From Corinectria fuckeliana (taxonomy: Eukaryota > Ascomycota > Sordariomycetes > Hypocreales > Nectriaceae), in NCBI GenBank assembly GCA_019137255.1, contig WPDH01000088.1, positions 124,001 to 188,000 of the forward strand: a stretch of 64,000 nt of DNA. Direction: 5' to 3'. The translations under genes and the position numbers were made by a program. Shown here piece by piece: positions 11,494 to 25,096 of this stretch. A model generated the notes under the pieces. It was not told the DNA's origin. It saw nothing but the letters and a program-made list of their open reading frames with translations, and searched no databases. Numbering within the stretch: the stretch's first letter is position 1; each line of letters opens with the position of its first letter.

Positions 11494-14337
11494 ATGCGCG
11501 CTGGCCAGAAGACCGGCTCTGCGGCCCATTACGAGGCTGTCGGACAAACTGCTGACGGTCCTAGTGGCCGATTGTCGACATCCTTCGACGCAGGCGACCG
11601 CGGAGACGACCTGAAGCACCGAAGTGCTCACTGGGCTGTATCCGGTGCCCGGAACGATGATGACGATGACCAAGGCTCTGAATATGAGCTCCTTATGGAC
11701 CCGAACCTCCCAGAGGAGTACGAAACACGACAGGGCCGTCTCACCAGGGACGACTCAAATCTCGACGATGAAGTCGGCCTGATCAAGGACGGGGATGAGC
11801 AAGAGGATTCCCCCTATCCGGAGGTTCGGGCTGCTGTGCGAAACTACGACGAGGACTTGCCATGCAACACAGTCAGGGCATGGACGATTGGCTTGTTGCT
11901 GGTCGTTCTCGGTGCCTCCATGAACACTCTCTTTTCGCTCCGCCAACCCTCCATTGGAATCGGACCTCTCATTGCTCAGATCATCGCATGGCCATTGGGT
12001 CACGGCTGGGCAAGGTGGTTTCCTGTGAAGGAGTTCAACACCTTTGGCATAAGATGGACCCTTAACCCGGGACCGTTCAACATCAAGGAGCACGCCATCA
12101 TCGTCGTCATGGCAAGCGTCTCTTTCTCAGTCGCGTATGCTACGGACATTATCCTTGCCCAATTGATCTTCTACAAGCAAAATTTCGGCATTCCATTCCA
12201 ACTCCTTCTCACCATCTCTACGCAATCTCTGGGATACGGCATTGCGGGAATGCTGCGCAAGTTCCTCGGTACGTTGCTTCACCATGACCGTCGGACCTCA
12301 GCTAATCCCCCTCAAGTGTATCCCGCATCCATGATATGGCCTCAGAACTTGGTGGGAGTAACGTTGATGAATGCCATGTACGAGTCGAATGACCAACCGG
12401 ACCCGACCATCCTTGGAGGAGCGATGCATAGGTATAGGTGGTTCGCCATTGTCACTGGCTGTGCCTTTGGCTATTACTTCATCCCGGGCTTCCTCGCCCA
12501 GTTCCTGAGTATATTTGCAATTGCTACCTGGCTGGCACCTCAGAACCCTGTAGTAAACCAGCTTTTTGGCGGCCAGACGGGTCTATCCATTCTCCCCATA
12601 ACCTTTGATTGGACGCAGGTTGCCGGCTATATCGGATCACCACTGATTCCGCCGTGGTAAGACGAAGCGTTGTCGTCGTATTAATGCATGTACTTACATC
12701 TATCTTCCAGGCATGCTATTGCGAACACTCTCATCGGTGTCGGTGCGTTCTTCATCGTCCTATCGTCCTTCTTCCACTATAGCGGCGTATGGTATTCGTG
12801 GTATCTGCCGATGAGCGATTCAAGCACCTACGACAACACTGGTGCCACGTACAACACCTCGCGTATCCTCACTCCTGAGTTCACCTTAGATGAGGAGGCA
12901 TATAAGAACTACTCGCCGTTGTTCATTAGGTGTGCGAAACTGAGCCTAATTAGAAGACACAATCAACTGACTTTCGAAGCACCACATTTGCGATGGCCTA
13001 TGGTTTGTCATTCGCTGCCATTTCATCTCTTGTCGTGTATACCTATCTGCATAACGGCAAACAGATCTGGCAACAGTACAGGAACAGCGCGAGCGAGAAG
13101 CCAGATATTCACATGAAGCTGATGAGAAAATACAAAGAAGCTCCTACTTGGTGGTACATGAGCCTCTTCGGTGTCGTGAGTCCTGGCGTCCTGGTGTCTC
13201 GAGAGGATGCGACTGATCGTGGTTGAAGATGCTCGCAATAGGATTCTACACGGTACTCGGCTACGCCACGAACCTCACTTGGTGGGCTTTTCTGCTGGCA
13301 ATTGCAGTTTCCTTTGGATTCGCCCTCCCAATTGGAATCATCCAGGCTGTCACCAATACCCAAATCGGTCTCAACGTGTTGACCGAGTTTATTTACGGGT
13401 ACATCCAGCCGGGACGTCCTTTGGCGCTTATGCTGTACGTCTCGACCAAGTCATAGCCTTACGGCGTGGGGCCTTGTTGCTGACTTGGTGCTTAAAGCTT
13501 CAAAACGTTTGGATACATCACAATGTACGGCCTAAGAGACACTTACACCCCAGAGAACGGAAGCACTAACTGCCATGCAGGTCACAGGCCCTCAGCTTCG
13601 TCTCGGACTTGAAGTTCGGACACTATATGAAGATTCCCCCTCGGACCATGTTCCTGTCCCAAGTTGTTGCTACGACTTTCTCGTGCTTCATCCAGATCGT
13701 TGTGCTGAACCTAGCTCTGAACAGCATTGAGGATGTCTGCGAGCCCCATCAAGAGGATCACTTCACATGTCCCGGCGGCCGAGTCTTCTTTTCCGGTAAG
13801 CTCATCCGATGAGGGAGTCAAAGCGCCTTTCTGACATGGACGTACTTAGCCTCGATCATCTGGGGCCTCCTGGGCCCGGCACGGATGTTCTCCCCAGGGC
13901 AGATATACTCGGGCTTGTTCTTCTTCTTCTTCCTCGGCGCCGTCACGCCAATCATCTTCTACTTCGCCGCCAAGAAGTGGCCCAAGTCGCCGGCCAAGTA
14001 TCTCATCGCACCGCTCATCTTCGGGGGCGCCGGCGCGATCCCGCCGGCCACGCCACTCAACTACCTGTCGTGGGGCATGGTCGGGTTCGTCTTCCAGTTC
14101 TGGGTCAAGAAGCGCCACTTCAGGTGGTGGAGCCGGCTGAACTTCCTGACGTCGTCGGCTCTAGATCTTGGGCTCGCCCTGGCCACCTTGTTCATCTTTT
14201 TCGCCTTCACGCTGCACGGTGTAGAGCCGCCCAACTGGTGGGGAAACAACATTGTATCATCGACCATGGACGTTCAGGGCACGGCGGTGCAGATGCACGT
14301 ACCGGAGGGACAGCACTTTGGGCCTGAAAAGTGGTAA
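11494..14337 (+). CDS. OPT-family oligopeptide transporter
   Basis: Eight exons: 11494..12268, 12317..12656, 12711..12929, 12980..13175, 13229..13434, 13498..13524, 13581..13795 and 13850..14337, giving 821 residues. A hydrophilic acidic N-terminus of about 125 residues precedes many membrane helices. OPT signatures are present: the NPGPFNIKEH segment, the YPASMIWPQNLV loop, and FGHYMKIPPRTMF. It is a plasma-membrane proton-coupled importer of small peptides, or of related metal-chelate or glutathione-like substrates; the substrate cannot be read from sequence. The first intron is 48 nt with no in-frame stop, so the unspliced reading stays open. Exon 6 is a 27-nt microexon. It is divergent from CEM1; the Zn2Cys6 gene downstream lies on the opposite strand. 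Confidence 0.93.
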
Positions 14338-16305
14338 CGTCAGAGGCCAGACGTCGGGCATGGAGGTTGCGAGGATGTCGAGTTCATTCGTCAGGGGGGG
14401 GACAAGTCGATCGAGTCGATCGATGGCGCCGTGTACGAATACGCATGATCCTTGACAGCCATCTGTCGGACAACCAGTTGGGTCACTGCACCACAAGAGA
14501 TGTGTTTGATTAGTGGTGCAGCATTTATTGCGTCTTATGTATCTGACACCATCGGAGCCAACATGACCGAGAGATCAACGTCCCTAAGACATGCCTCGAT
14601 CCCGTTCCGAAACTTCAAATTGCTTGCACATGCCGAAGTCTCACAGCCGAGAATCCTACAATAAGCTCAGCCCGGCCTAGGTCAGTTCCACTCGCAAGCA
14701 GCCCGCCGATCTTTCCTAGGAATCCCCCTGGTGTTCAAGCGATGCAAGAAGCCCGCGAGGGGTGATATGCTGCAAGACCAACGGCGCCGTCGTACGTACA
14801 CGTACAGTACCGTGCATCAATGGGGAAAGCCACAATAGCACGCAGCCAGCCCCCCCCCCTTCGGACTTCTGTTCGGCCTGTCTCTGAAATTTGGCAAACA
14901 CACGCCAACATGGCGAGCGTGGGACTGCTGCGCGTTGCGGCGGAAAAGCTACGATTGGATGCTTCATGCCAAGGTCGGACTGAAGACTGCCCGCCATCGT
15001 CCTCGAGCACATGCCGCGCGAGACCCTTGCAACATCTCAGACACCGACTGCACGTACGAATGCAGTAGACGCGGCATACAGACACCCTTGCCCATGCGTC
15101 GAACCAGCCTAGCGTTGGATACCACCACGCACAGGGGTAGAGTAGCAAGACATTCTGCAAGATGCATCTCCGTGTTTGGCAAGCATTTCGTGAACGCCCA
15201 AGTGACCAGTCTCTTCTGCAGACTTCGGGACTGTTCTCTCTTCTCTCCTACGACGGCCTTCTGGAGCTCCGAGCGTATGTGCCAAGTTACACCTACCTAG
15301 GAGCAGGCAGGCTGCCGTCAGCATCCTGCGATGAGACCTGTTGTCACACGCCGTTGGTGCTGGTTCTCTCTCTTTCCCGCATTGTTGATGTCGACGTGCT
15401 TTGGTCTCGTACGAGAACACATGCTTCTGTAGAATGCATGTCATCTCAAGCCTTGCGCAGTCGCCTCCGCGGGGAAGAAAGCAGCCACGGCTGGGGCCGC
15501 GCCGTCAAGGAGGTGACAGCCCCGCTGCTACGGCATCGCCGAGACTTTTTCACCCCTACAGGGAGCCAGAGCGCACGTGAGTTGCTTCTGGACATTGGGC
15601 CGCTATATTGCTTCTTTCTTGCATGGTTCAGGTCTTCCATTTCGGCCCGGGGTCGCAGGAGTAGATGGTAACTCTCACCACTGGCCCACGAAAGAGAACC
15701 TTTTACGAAGTACACGCACGAAGTATGGTAGTGATGTTACAACGTCCATCAATTGCAACGCAATGGGATAGTTGCAAGTCTCTGGCGATCAAATCCCTCT
15801 CTTCCACCCACACAGCTTCGTGGGAAGGATGATCCAGATGCTCAGTACTCGGGTATGTACATCTCAATTACGACACGATTTCGTATTCACCATGAATAAT
15901 CATACCAGAGTGGAACGTGGCTTGGCTTTGCAAAAGATAGCTCGACTTTAAAAAGCAATCTGCGTCTGAATTGGCGGTCAGAATGCATTGCATGATGCAT
16001 CTTTTCTTGTCAATACGTCAATATACACCAGCTATCGTTTATTCCCGGTAAGTAATGGCACACAATAATTAGACTGAGGGTTTTTCTTATCAACCCCAGG
16101 GATGCAGTTGAACAGTTGTGATAGCTGAGCGTTCCTAGTAGTGATAGTGATACGTGCCATGGATTCTGTTGTAGCCTTGAAGCCCCAGTCGTAGGTTATC
16201 CAACACGTCTTCAGTCTTTAATTGGAAATATGTGGTAATATTGATAGATAGACGCCAACCCCCTCCTCCACAGCCCCATGCCAACTCATGCCTTGCGCTC
16301 CCCCC
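14338..16305. other. Intergenic region, no gene supported
   Basis: About 2 kb between the convergent ends of the OPT and Zn2Cys6 genes. Open frames here (up to 169 codons) overlap on both strands, lack splice-compatible extensions and match no family I know. A TACGAAGTA motif sits at 15704. Confidence 0.5.
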
Positions 16306-18994
16306 TCATCTCTCAAACTTGGTGCAGTCCTCCAGTGTATACATGACAGCCGGGTCGTTTCCGATACCGACAGACTGGTTATGTGGCGTAGATAGAATCC
16401 CAGTAGCTGAGTAGCTACTGTACGCCATAGGTTCGCCTGTCTCAGCTAGATGAATCTGAGCCATCGGGCCTGGTACTGTTGCAGGAGTGTGGACGCGGGA
16501 AACCGGCCCATCCCAGAAGCCTTCAAAGTGAAAATCATGCTCACTTTGAAGCGATCCGGTACCCCTTGGGTCGCTCCCTTGCCCCTCTGATGTTCTACCA
16601 GTTTGGGACAAGAGGATGAGGCTGTTGACGGGCGACACTGTGCTTCCTGTAGCTGCAAGATCTGCCACACTCGTACCGGGCCGCTGTCTCCCTTGAGGAT
16701 TCATGGGAGCTTGCGAGACGTGAGATATATCCGCCTCAAAGTCGCGCGGCGCGGGCCCTGGAGACATTGACTTGCTGTCTCCTGTCTTTGTGGGTTTGTG
16801 ATGCGAGGAGGGCAAGGTCTCAGTCGGGTCTTTTGATGAGCTCAGTGATAGCTTTGCAGAATATACCGGATGTGGGCGCTGTCCCGAGGCGTGGGCTGCT
16901 TGTTCCTTGATAACGTCTTGGAATGACTCAAGAGTGAAGACGAAGCTGCTTGCCTGGACGTCGGTAGTAGCGCAGTAAGTCATGATCTTGATAGCGTTTG
17001 CTATTGATTCCTCATAGGCTACGTTGTCGTGCAGACACCCAAATTCGTTACTCAGAATGATAAGTGCCGCTGCAAAGAGAAAATACCTAAGACCATGTGA
17101 GAAATGTATTGGGCTTCGAATGTATACACACAACTTACAGGACGAAAGGATCCCGTTCGGGGAGTCTCTGGGATTTGAAGACTGCCTGTGTCAATCTGAT
17201 TGTTTGAGTTGCTGCGGCAACACAGGCTTCCGAGAACTTCTCCATTCGCGAGTTCTGTTCCAGGGTTATAAACTGACTCCCTGATCTGCTTTTTTGTGCC
17301 TTGATTAGCAAAGACAAGAAAAACGGCCGTGTAAGTAGGAGGATCGAGTGGTAGCCGAGGAGCTGGGTGTGCAGAATCGCCATGTCCTGAGCTGGTGTAG
17401 TATCACTCTTGAAAAGCTTGCCCGAGTCCAGGGCAGGGGGGATGTCGTTGGCCCAGCGTTTGCAATCGTCGGCGATTTCTTGAGCCACTTCAGTCGAGAC
17501 CTGGTGTTTCGAGTAGACCTTTCTGAGAATTTGGCTAATAACTTTACTTGCTTGAACGTTGGCGTTGAGACCACTGGAACTGATGGCCTGGTCGCGCCGC
17601 AACTTCGTCTTGCTCGATGGCTTTGTGGGTGCTGCAAGAGACTCCTCTGAACAGTCATCCTCGGAAATCGCTGTAGGTCGACCTAAAGACATGGCCAGAA
17701 ACCGATCGAGCACGAATAGGCTTCTCCAGAGATTTCGTCGCGCCAAATGATCCTGTTCGAACATCATGGCTGCATCTGGAACTGTGTGAAGGCCCAGTGC
17801 ATGGGCAGACCGAACAGCCTGGCCTGACGAAAGGTTAGTAACCGTCAAAGTCCATAGTCCAAGGTTCAGTGCTAACCAAGGTACGCATATGCAGCGTTTC
17901 GCCTAGACACGACCAACATGTATAAAGACATGAGACAGAGGGCTTGGACAGTCCAAAAATCTCCGTCGTCAAATCCAGACACGGGATCACCCAAGGCCCT
18001 AGCGCTTCGGAAGAAGGCTTCAACGTAGTCAACGTTCCTGGACCGAAGCTGAGAGATGATGGTATGTTCGTGACTGTCCAGAACCGGGGTCGCCATGACA
18101 AGGCCTATTGATAAAACAAGGTAGACCAGGCAGAGGTCCGAGGAGTTTACATCAAGTGGACTCGAGTAGCATTTGCTCAGTGTTTGCTGGAAGGCTCGCC
18201 GATCAAATATATCTATCAGGCCGTGTGTCTTCGGGCGATCAGAACTTTGAGGGGCCTTGACAGCTAGGATGTTCACGTACGTTGGTAAAGAACGATTGCA
18301 CGAGAACCTCGGCAGCTTTCTTTTCTGGTAGGATCGGCGCCGTTCGAGATATGGACAGAGCCGGTTCCGTGATCTTGTGTTGACCGGGATCGAGTGTGAA
18401 CCGCGATGGGCCAGCCGCGCCCGCGACAACCATGCGGATAGACTGAAGATACGACAAGGTCGCAGAATCACCGATGTATACTGAAGGGTGAGTCAATTCG
18501 TAGCACAGGCGGAAATTGGAGGAAGACACTCACAAAGCCTCCCGGCGGGATCTTGAAGCATCCTGGTCTGTCCATAAAATCCAGCTTCTTCGTCTTGTCC
18601 CGGAACCATGCTATGAATGGTGACAAGGCCATGATAAGACTCGGACTCTGGAATTTGTTCAACATGCCGACGTTTAGACGGAGGGCTGGAGGAATTCGAG
18701 TCGTCAGCTTCCGAGAAGTCGCTTTGCTTATACTCGCAGGTCGTATCCCGCTTGGCGCAAGTTTGGCAAGGTTTGCCTCCATGGCACTGTTGATGGCAAG
18801 GTCAGTGAGCTACCCATGAGGCAGAGAAGAATAAAAATTCCGATTTGTCGTGGTCTTGACCATTCAAGCATTGCATTGGCTCGGAATGAGTAACGAGGGG
18901 ACCCTGTTCTAACCTTCTGTTTGCGTTGTTTGCATTCACCGCAAGCCTGTGCTATCCTTTTTCGGTTATCTTCAGACACCCTGGGACGAGTCAT
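16306..18994 (-). CDS. Zn2Cys6 transcription factor with fungal-specific TF domain
   Basis: Six exons: 18994..18914, 18786..18534, 18480..18281, 18228..17877, 17823..17139 and 17086..16306, giving 783 residues. Joining exons 1 and 2 across a 127-nt intron completes a binuclear zinc cluster, C-x2-C-x6-C-x5-C-x2-C-x6-C (ACGECKQRKQKC then HGGKPCQTC...C), flanked by basic residues. The middle region (YIGDSATLSYLQ, LVYLVLSIGL, QAVRSAHALGLHT, RRNLWRSLFVLDRFLAMSLGRP) is the fungal_trans domain. The C-terminal 200 residues are Ser/Pro/Gly-rich and probably an activation or regulatory region. The intron splits the DNA-binding domain at the third Cys, as is common in this class. The target genes are unknown; the adjacent OPT transporter is one possibility only by proximity. 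Confidence 0.92.
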
Positions 18995-21900
18995 GGTGGA
19001 TGAGGTGGTCTACACTGTCTGTTTGCTGAATCATGCGCATTCGGACAAGAGAAAGCGGGATAGAGTAAGAGAGGGTAGAAGCGGCGAAGTTGAACGTGGT
19101 AGGGGGCCAAAGTGCGAAGATAACTACTAGGACTCCTAGGTCATCTGAGCCCGGCGCATAGATGGGGACGGGGGGTCGGCAGATGCCGGTCTGTTGCGCC
19201 TCGAAAGCGGGACTATTTCCGAGAAGATGGAAGGGTTCTAGAAGCGGCGCGATGGGATTTAGATGCAAACAAAATTCATGGCGCTTGGCGGGGGCTTCGG
19301 AAGCTTTTGTTGGTGGCAAAGCACGAATGTCTTTCAAGTCCAGGTCTCAAGGAAGGGAGGGGTCTGAGAAAGGCGGCCATGGTGTAGGACTTTTGCGTGG
19401 GATCTGACCGCGGTGTTCAGACATGATCAAGATGAACCCGGTTGGGATGTGCAGACGGGCAGGGGGGGAAGTGTGCGAGGGAGGATGAGCACATCTTGTT
19501 CCCGTTGCTTCACGCTCCCCGGTTGGATCAACTGACTGACTGACGAATGAGAGGCCGTTCCAGCACGGCGGTAGAAGGCTTCTTGGTGATATGTGACATG
19601 ATGACAGCAGGCACTCTGAATAGCCCGTCAGAATGACTGTGGCGCGCTGGCTTGAGCCGCTGGAGATTGGGGTGGGTGAACCGTCGGGGACAAGGAGATC
19701 TAACCGCGGCATGATCTGGTATCCCTTGCTTCTGTGACGGCCGGTAGTCTCAGTCTTCCGTCGAGTACGAGCTGATGATCACAGCATTGCATTGAGGGCG
19801 TGAAACTAGTCTTCTTTGTCGTGGGGGATGTGTATGTGTAGGTATCACAGCCCATAAGTGAAGAGCGAGGAGTTGATCTGCTGGAATGAAGTCGAACCGG
19901 GTCGTTTGCCGGGGAGGTCCAGGGCTCGGATGACGCCGCCCTGCCAAACAGTGCCATCCAGCTGCTCCCCGGCGGGATCTCGAGCCTGGATCCGAAATGG
20001 TGGTGTTGTGGTTGTTGGTGGCGGCCATAGCGTTGTGTTGGTGGCGGTGTTGGTTGTGTGCTTTAAGTCACAGGCTCAGCCAAGAAGAAGCGGCATGCCA
20101 GCTTAACTTCCTTAGGCAGCTGCTTCGGAAATGGGAATGCTTCGTACTATACCTTCATCTAACATGGTCCTGTAACCGTGCGGGAAGGGGCCGGGGCAGT
20201 ACGACACAAGTTACCGTTCCGTCTTTGGACTGACAGGCAAGAGCTCAGGACGACTGTGGGGAGCGTGACCATCGGCCTCCAGTATATATTGCTTCTTTCT
20301 GAGGGGAGGGGGCTTCACCACCAAGCACTACCATCACCACCCAGTATGTACTGATGTTACACAAACTACGAAGTACTTCGTACGCACCAGGAGCCAGATG
20401 AACCCCGAACGGGTCCGCCCAGGAGCATTCCAGAAGCCCAGCCAGTGTTTCTGTTACCCCAGGTCTCCATGAAAGCCTGGTCTCAGTTCCCTGCCTACCG
20501 ACAGTTCTAAGTAGGGGGGTACGTTCCCGTCCAAAACCCAGGGCTGGCCGCGTTCCCTGAGCGAGACAATTGCTACGCCTTCGATTCCATCTTGGCAGCC
20601 GCAGCGACACATCCTAATCTTCCAAAGGGCGTCGTTAGTCGCATCTTCCCACGACCAGGTCCTTGGACTTACTCCCCGGGCTTGGGTTTACATACAAGCT
20701 GCCCAGGCGCCATCGCTGCGGGCTCGCTGACCAACTACCGATACTACCGATGCTACTGCAAGCCATCCACATAGACCTAGCAAGGCAAGGATGCAACGCT
20801 TCTTCAGGGGTCCCCAGCACGCTGTGAAACCCCCGCCGAGGGTTGCACAAACATGACAGATGAGAATATTCGTACACGGGTGCGGGACCTCCCAGCGGCT
20901 CGGTTGTGTGCTCTCGCGTCACCGACAAGAAATCCGGCTCCTTCTGCGGACAGGGCAAGTATCAAAGAGATATTGCCGCTGAAGCTCAAGCATGAGTCCG
21001 ACCAACCTTTGTCAGGACTATTCCACAATGCTACTGAGTGGGACAGATATCAGCCACTTAATTCTTCATTAGGCGGCATCTAGACACTCGGCAACGCCCG
21101 AACAACCGTGCTTCATCTGTTGCGTTGCCCGACCACCCAACTCTTGAGCACCTTGTTCTTGTTTCCTCGTTTCAGGGGGTTTTCTCTCTCTGAGGTGGTG
21201 TGAGAGGAGCCTCGTTGGCTAGACCGGCCACTCAACCCCGGCTGGCTCCGCAGAGACCTGTCGTTGTCTCACCAGCCCACCAACTTCTACTGTCAAGATC
21301 CATTGTACAGCGCCCGCGGCCGTCGGGCTTAGATGCTTGGGTATTTCCAATCCAAGCAGAAACAAGGCATCTCCACAAGTCGCTCTAATGCACGGGCGAG
21401 CAAAAGAAGGCAGCCAACAAACCGGTCCGGTGGATGCCCGACGCAGCGACATGGCATGAAACACCTTCAGCAGTCGACTTGCCGGTTCAGTCTAGAATGA
21501 CTTTGAATGCAACTTGACATATCACCTTTTGCCTCACAGCTACCTGCTTGAGTGCTTAAGTTACACCACTAGTCGTGCTGTTAATTGGTGTGTTGGCTCA
21601 CGCACATAGCCACAACTGCTGGCCACATCGACGCATATCCAATAGCTTCACTCAGGTCCAGCGCCACTCGACAGCTGAAGCACCAAGCAGGGGACTCCTC
21701 GTACAGTATATGTAATAACGAGTCCGATCCAGATTAGTAGTAGGTCAGGCCGCATACTAGCCAATGTTTGCAATGCATAATTACAGTGCAATTACAACAT
21801 TACGCATCGTACATGTCGTCACCAGTGAGTCACTTGCTGAGGGCCTCGTTGAGTAGTTTGCGCATCGACATAATGTTGCTCCTCGGAACCTGTGTCCACC

Positions 21901-22934
21901 TTTCCTACGCAACCTATTACAAGCCAGACATGCACGGATAGGAAGCCCGAAGATGTACTTCAAATCGGGTTTCCATCACTCGGGAAATCTCGTGATCGGC
22001 CAAGGACGAGGTGCGTAACGCTATAGCTCGTATACCACTCACAGCTTCGAATCGGAGTGTCTGTTGCTCCTTTGGCAGGCTCGTTTATACCCCCGGCTGT
22101 AATTAGTGCTTCAGTGTTTTCTTTCAGTGATAAGCAAGAGCCGATGCTGCTAGTTTGGTACCCAAGATTGTGACTGTTGCTACTCCAGCAAGCCACAAGC
22201 TATGAGTATTCATGCCGAGGTGGAAACGAGATGAGGACTTTCCATAGCGGCCTAGGCCGTGACATCAAATAGGCCATGGATAGGGTTCTCGACTTGAATA
22301 GCTTAATACTAGGTGTACCAGAATTCGATCGTAGCCGTTTCCTAAAATCACGCATTAACGGTTAGGTGTCTACTTATAAAGAACATATTAAAGCATCAGA
22401 GTAGAGTAGAGTTTGATGCCAACCAAGGTTTCCGTAATTCCTCGACCCAAAATCATGTGAGTCAGCGTTTGACAGGCAGCGAAAATGACTTAAATTGCAT
22501 TGGGGGGACTGTCAGACCGTTCGATTCTGCCATTAGAAACAATGCGTGCTTGAGAATGTCAGGTGTCGCCTCAGCCGTAAATTTCTCGTGTAGGAAAGCA
22601 GCAGGATGATTATCTGGTAAAATACATTTGACACTGACCATCTATGTGTTAGCATGGGGGACCGACTGGGTTCTGTTCAACAAAAGGTGAAGAGTCAATG
22701 AAACTATGGTCGGAGGCATGGAAAGGATTATGGTGACGTCGTGGCGAAAACGTCTGTTAGATGAATAGTATCACTCCGTGAGGGAAGAAACCAGTTATCC
22801 ATCTATTATACCCAGTGTGTCCAACGTGCTCCAGGCCTCTAGAGCAAGATTGTGGTAGTAATAAAGACGTCCAATTACCGCATCAATGTCTATAGGCGTA
22901 TGATATAATTACAGAGAATAAAGCAATCTCCAGC
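18995..22934. other. 3.9-kb intergenic region, no gene supported
   Basis: It contains the regulator's promoter at the left and the PDX1 3' flank at the right (AT-rich from about 22.2 kb). Only short, overlapping frames are present. A 16-bp perfect palindrome lies at 20367. I found no tRNA-like B box on reading both strands. Confidence 0.5.
20367..20382. repeat. 16-bp perfect palindrome of the TACGAAGTA family
   Basis: TACGAAGTACTTCGTA is self-complementary and consists of two overlapping copies of the intergenic 9-mer found across the window. It could be a binding site or a simple-repeat seed. Confidence 0.7.
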
Positions 22935-24325
22935 TTAAAGCACCAGCCGTCCAGGCTCCTCCTCCAGGATCACCTTGCAGCGCTCCAGGAAGATCTGGGC
23001 GCGTTCCTCCTCCGCCTTGGGAACCACCAGGGAGAACACATTGGGACCGCTCGACATGCCGGGGACGGTGCGGACAGCTGCGGGCCGCGGAGCAGACTTC
23101 TTGCTGGGGGCGGCAAGGATGTCGATGATGTCGGCCTTCTTGGAAGCCGTGGATTGGGGGGCAAACAGGGAGGCGGGAGGGATGGCGGAGATCTGGGGCA
23201 AGTAGACGCCGCGTGAGCCCTTGGCAGCCTTGACCTTGTCGAGACCCAGGACCTGGTCGAACAGCTCGTTGGCAGTCGGGGCGCGCGCGGTCCGGGGGAG
23301 GCCATCGTTGGCCACTTCAGCAGCGCGACCGACAAAGGTAGAGATGGGAAGGAAGACGCCGAGGGTGTCCTGGATCTTGTTCTGGACCTCGACGACCTTG
23401 GCAAGCGAGACGGGGATGGAAACCTCGAGATTCTCGATGACGGGGGCAGGGGCGGCCTCCTTGGCGGCCTCCCTCTTAGGAGCGGGAGCCTTCTTCTCGG
23501 CAACCTTGATGTTGCTCAAGTCGAGATGGGCGAGGGTGTTGAAGCGGGCTTCGAGCGCGGCAGGGGTTTCGGCGTTGATAGATCCCAGAGAAGCGAGGAT
23601 ATCGCCCTTAAGCAGACGGCCGTTGGGACCAGTGCCCTTGATCTTGCTAACGTCCTCCTTGCTGAGGCCCTTTTCTCTGATGAGGTGTCCCACCGAAGGC
23701 AGGAGGGGGTAGTTGTGCTCGTAGGTGCCGTTGGACGCGGGCTTGGGGGCGGCCCTGTCCTCGGCGGACGTCGACTTGCCGGCGTCGGGCGCAGAGGCGG
23801 CGGCGACGGCCTCCTTGGGGGCCTCCTTGGCAGCCTCCTTGGGCTCGGGGGGGATATCCAGGGCGCTGACATCGTCGCCGGCCTCGGCGATGACGGCGAT
23901 GCGGGAGCCAACCTGCACGGCCTTGCTGCCGTCCTGGGTCATGATCTTGACCATGACGCCATCGTCCTGGGCCTCGACATCCATGGTGGCCTTGTCGGTC
24001 TCGATCTCCAGCAGCACGTCGCCGGCGCTGAACGGCTCCCCGTCCTTAACCTTCCAGCTGGCGATGTTCCCCTCGGTCATGGTCGGCGAGAGGGCCGGCA
24101 TCGTGAAGTTCTGGGCGGCGAGGCATCGCGACGAGGTGGTGAAGTCTACATCCGGCGGGCGGGCCGTGTTAGTCGACACATCAACAACGAGGACTCGCAT
24201 CCCCCGGCGAGCGGCTTATTGGAAAAGGTGGCGGGACGAGGGGGACGAGGGGACGTACTACGAGCGACAACCCGGGTGCTGGCGAGGCGGGCAGACGCTC
24301 GACAAGCTGCCGCAAAGGACGCCAT
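22935..24325 (-). CDS. PDX1: Pyruvate dehydrogenase protein X component (E3-binding protein)
   Basis: Two exons, 24325..24259 and 24145..22935, with a 113-nt intron carrying a GACTAAC branch, give 425 residues. Splicing yields a short presequence (MASFAAACRASARLASTRVV then ARNFTTSSRC) and a lipoyl domain starting MPALSPTMTEGNIASW, with the lipoyl Lys in ETDKATM. An Ala/Pro/Glu linker leads to a peripheral-subunit-binding domain near residues 170-207 (LLPSVGHLIREKGL...GTGPNGRLLKGDI). The E2 acyltransferase core, with its HxxxDG motif, is missing and is replaced by a divergent C-terminus. This is the architecture of Pdx1, which tethers E3 to the E2 core of the mitochondrial pyruvate dehydrogenase complex. 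Divergent from the 25.1-kb gene. Confidence 0.9.
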
Positions 24326-25096
24326 TAGAGAGCTCAAATTGCGGGCGAAGGGCGGGCGAGGGGTTAGGGTCCGGGTTCGGGGAAGATGGATGGGCGGAGG
24401 AGGCGAACGGCCGCGGTGAGGGATTGTCGAAAGATGTGATTTACTGAGTTGCGCTGAAGCTGTTGGGATCGCGGCGAAGCTGGGTGGGTGGGCGCGCACG
24501 GGCCAGGCGGTGTTTTTTTGGCGGGACGGCCGAACAGCGGATTGAATGCTGTGCAGTCTATGAGTACTAGAGAATATGGCAAAAGCTCGTGTTGCAAGGT
24601 ATTTAGGCACGTTTCTAGTTTCTATAAATTACTATTGACTCTATGTCCAGCACTTTCACCCAATTCTCATCACCATTAATATCGCATGTCGGGTCCCACG
24701 CCATTTTGTCGCCGGCCTCTCTCGGACAGCATTTGGCCGGGAACCCGACCACGCCACAACCAAGCCCACCCGACTTGCCGATCCCCGGCCTGACATGCTA
24801 CTCTCTAATTACATAGTATGTAGGCCTAGGTACGCAGTACTCCGTACCGGTCCATAAGCTGTACCCAGCGGCAGCGGCCCGTGCGCGCCGAAACCCTGTG
24901 ACGACCGTCCATCTTTGCTTGGCTCATGGCAATTTTTAGATGCCCTCGAAATCGCAAACAGCTTCCCACCTTCGAATGGGCCGTCCCCCCATGACGCTGC
25001 GCACTCAATCGAGCGCGTCCCTGCCCCCGGTAGCATCCCCAATCGTTTCAACATTGATCTGTCTCGAGAAAGGAACGTCTCCGTCACGTCACGCCA
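24326..25096. promoter_or_regulatory. Divergent promoter region, PDX1 / mitochondrial membrane protein
   Basis: 771 bp between two divergent start codons of mitochondrial genes. It contains a TACTCCGTA motif at 24838. No coding frame here is convincing. Confidence 0.5.
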
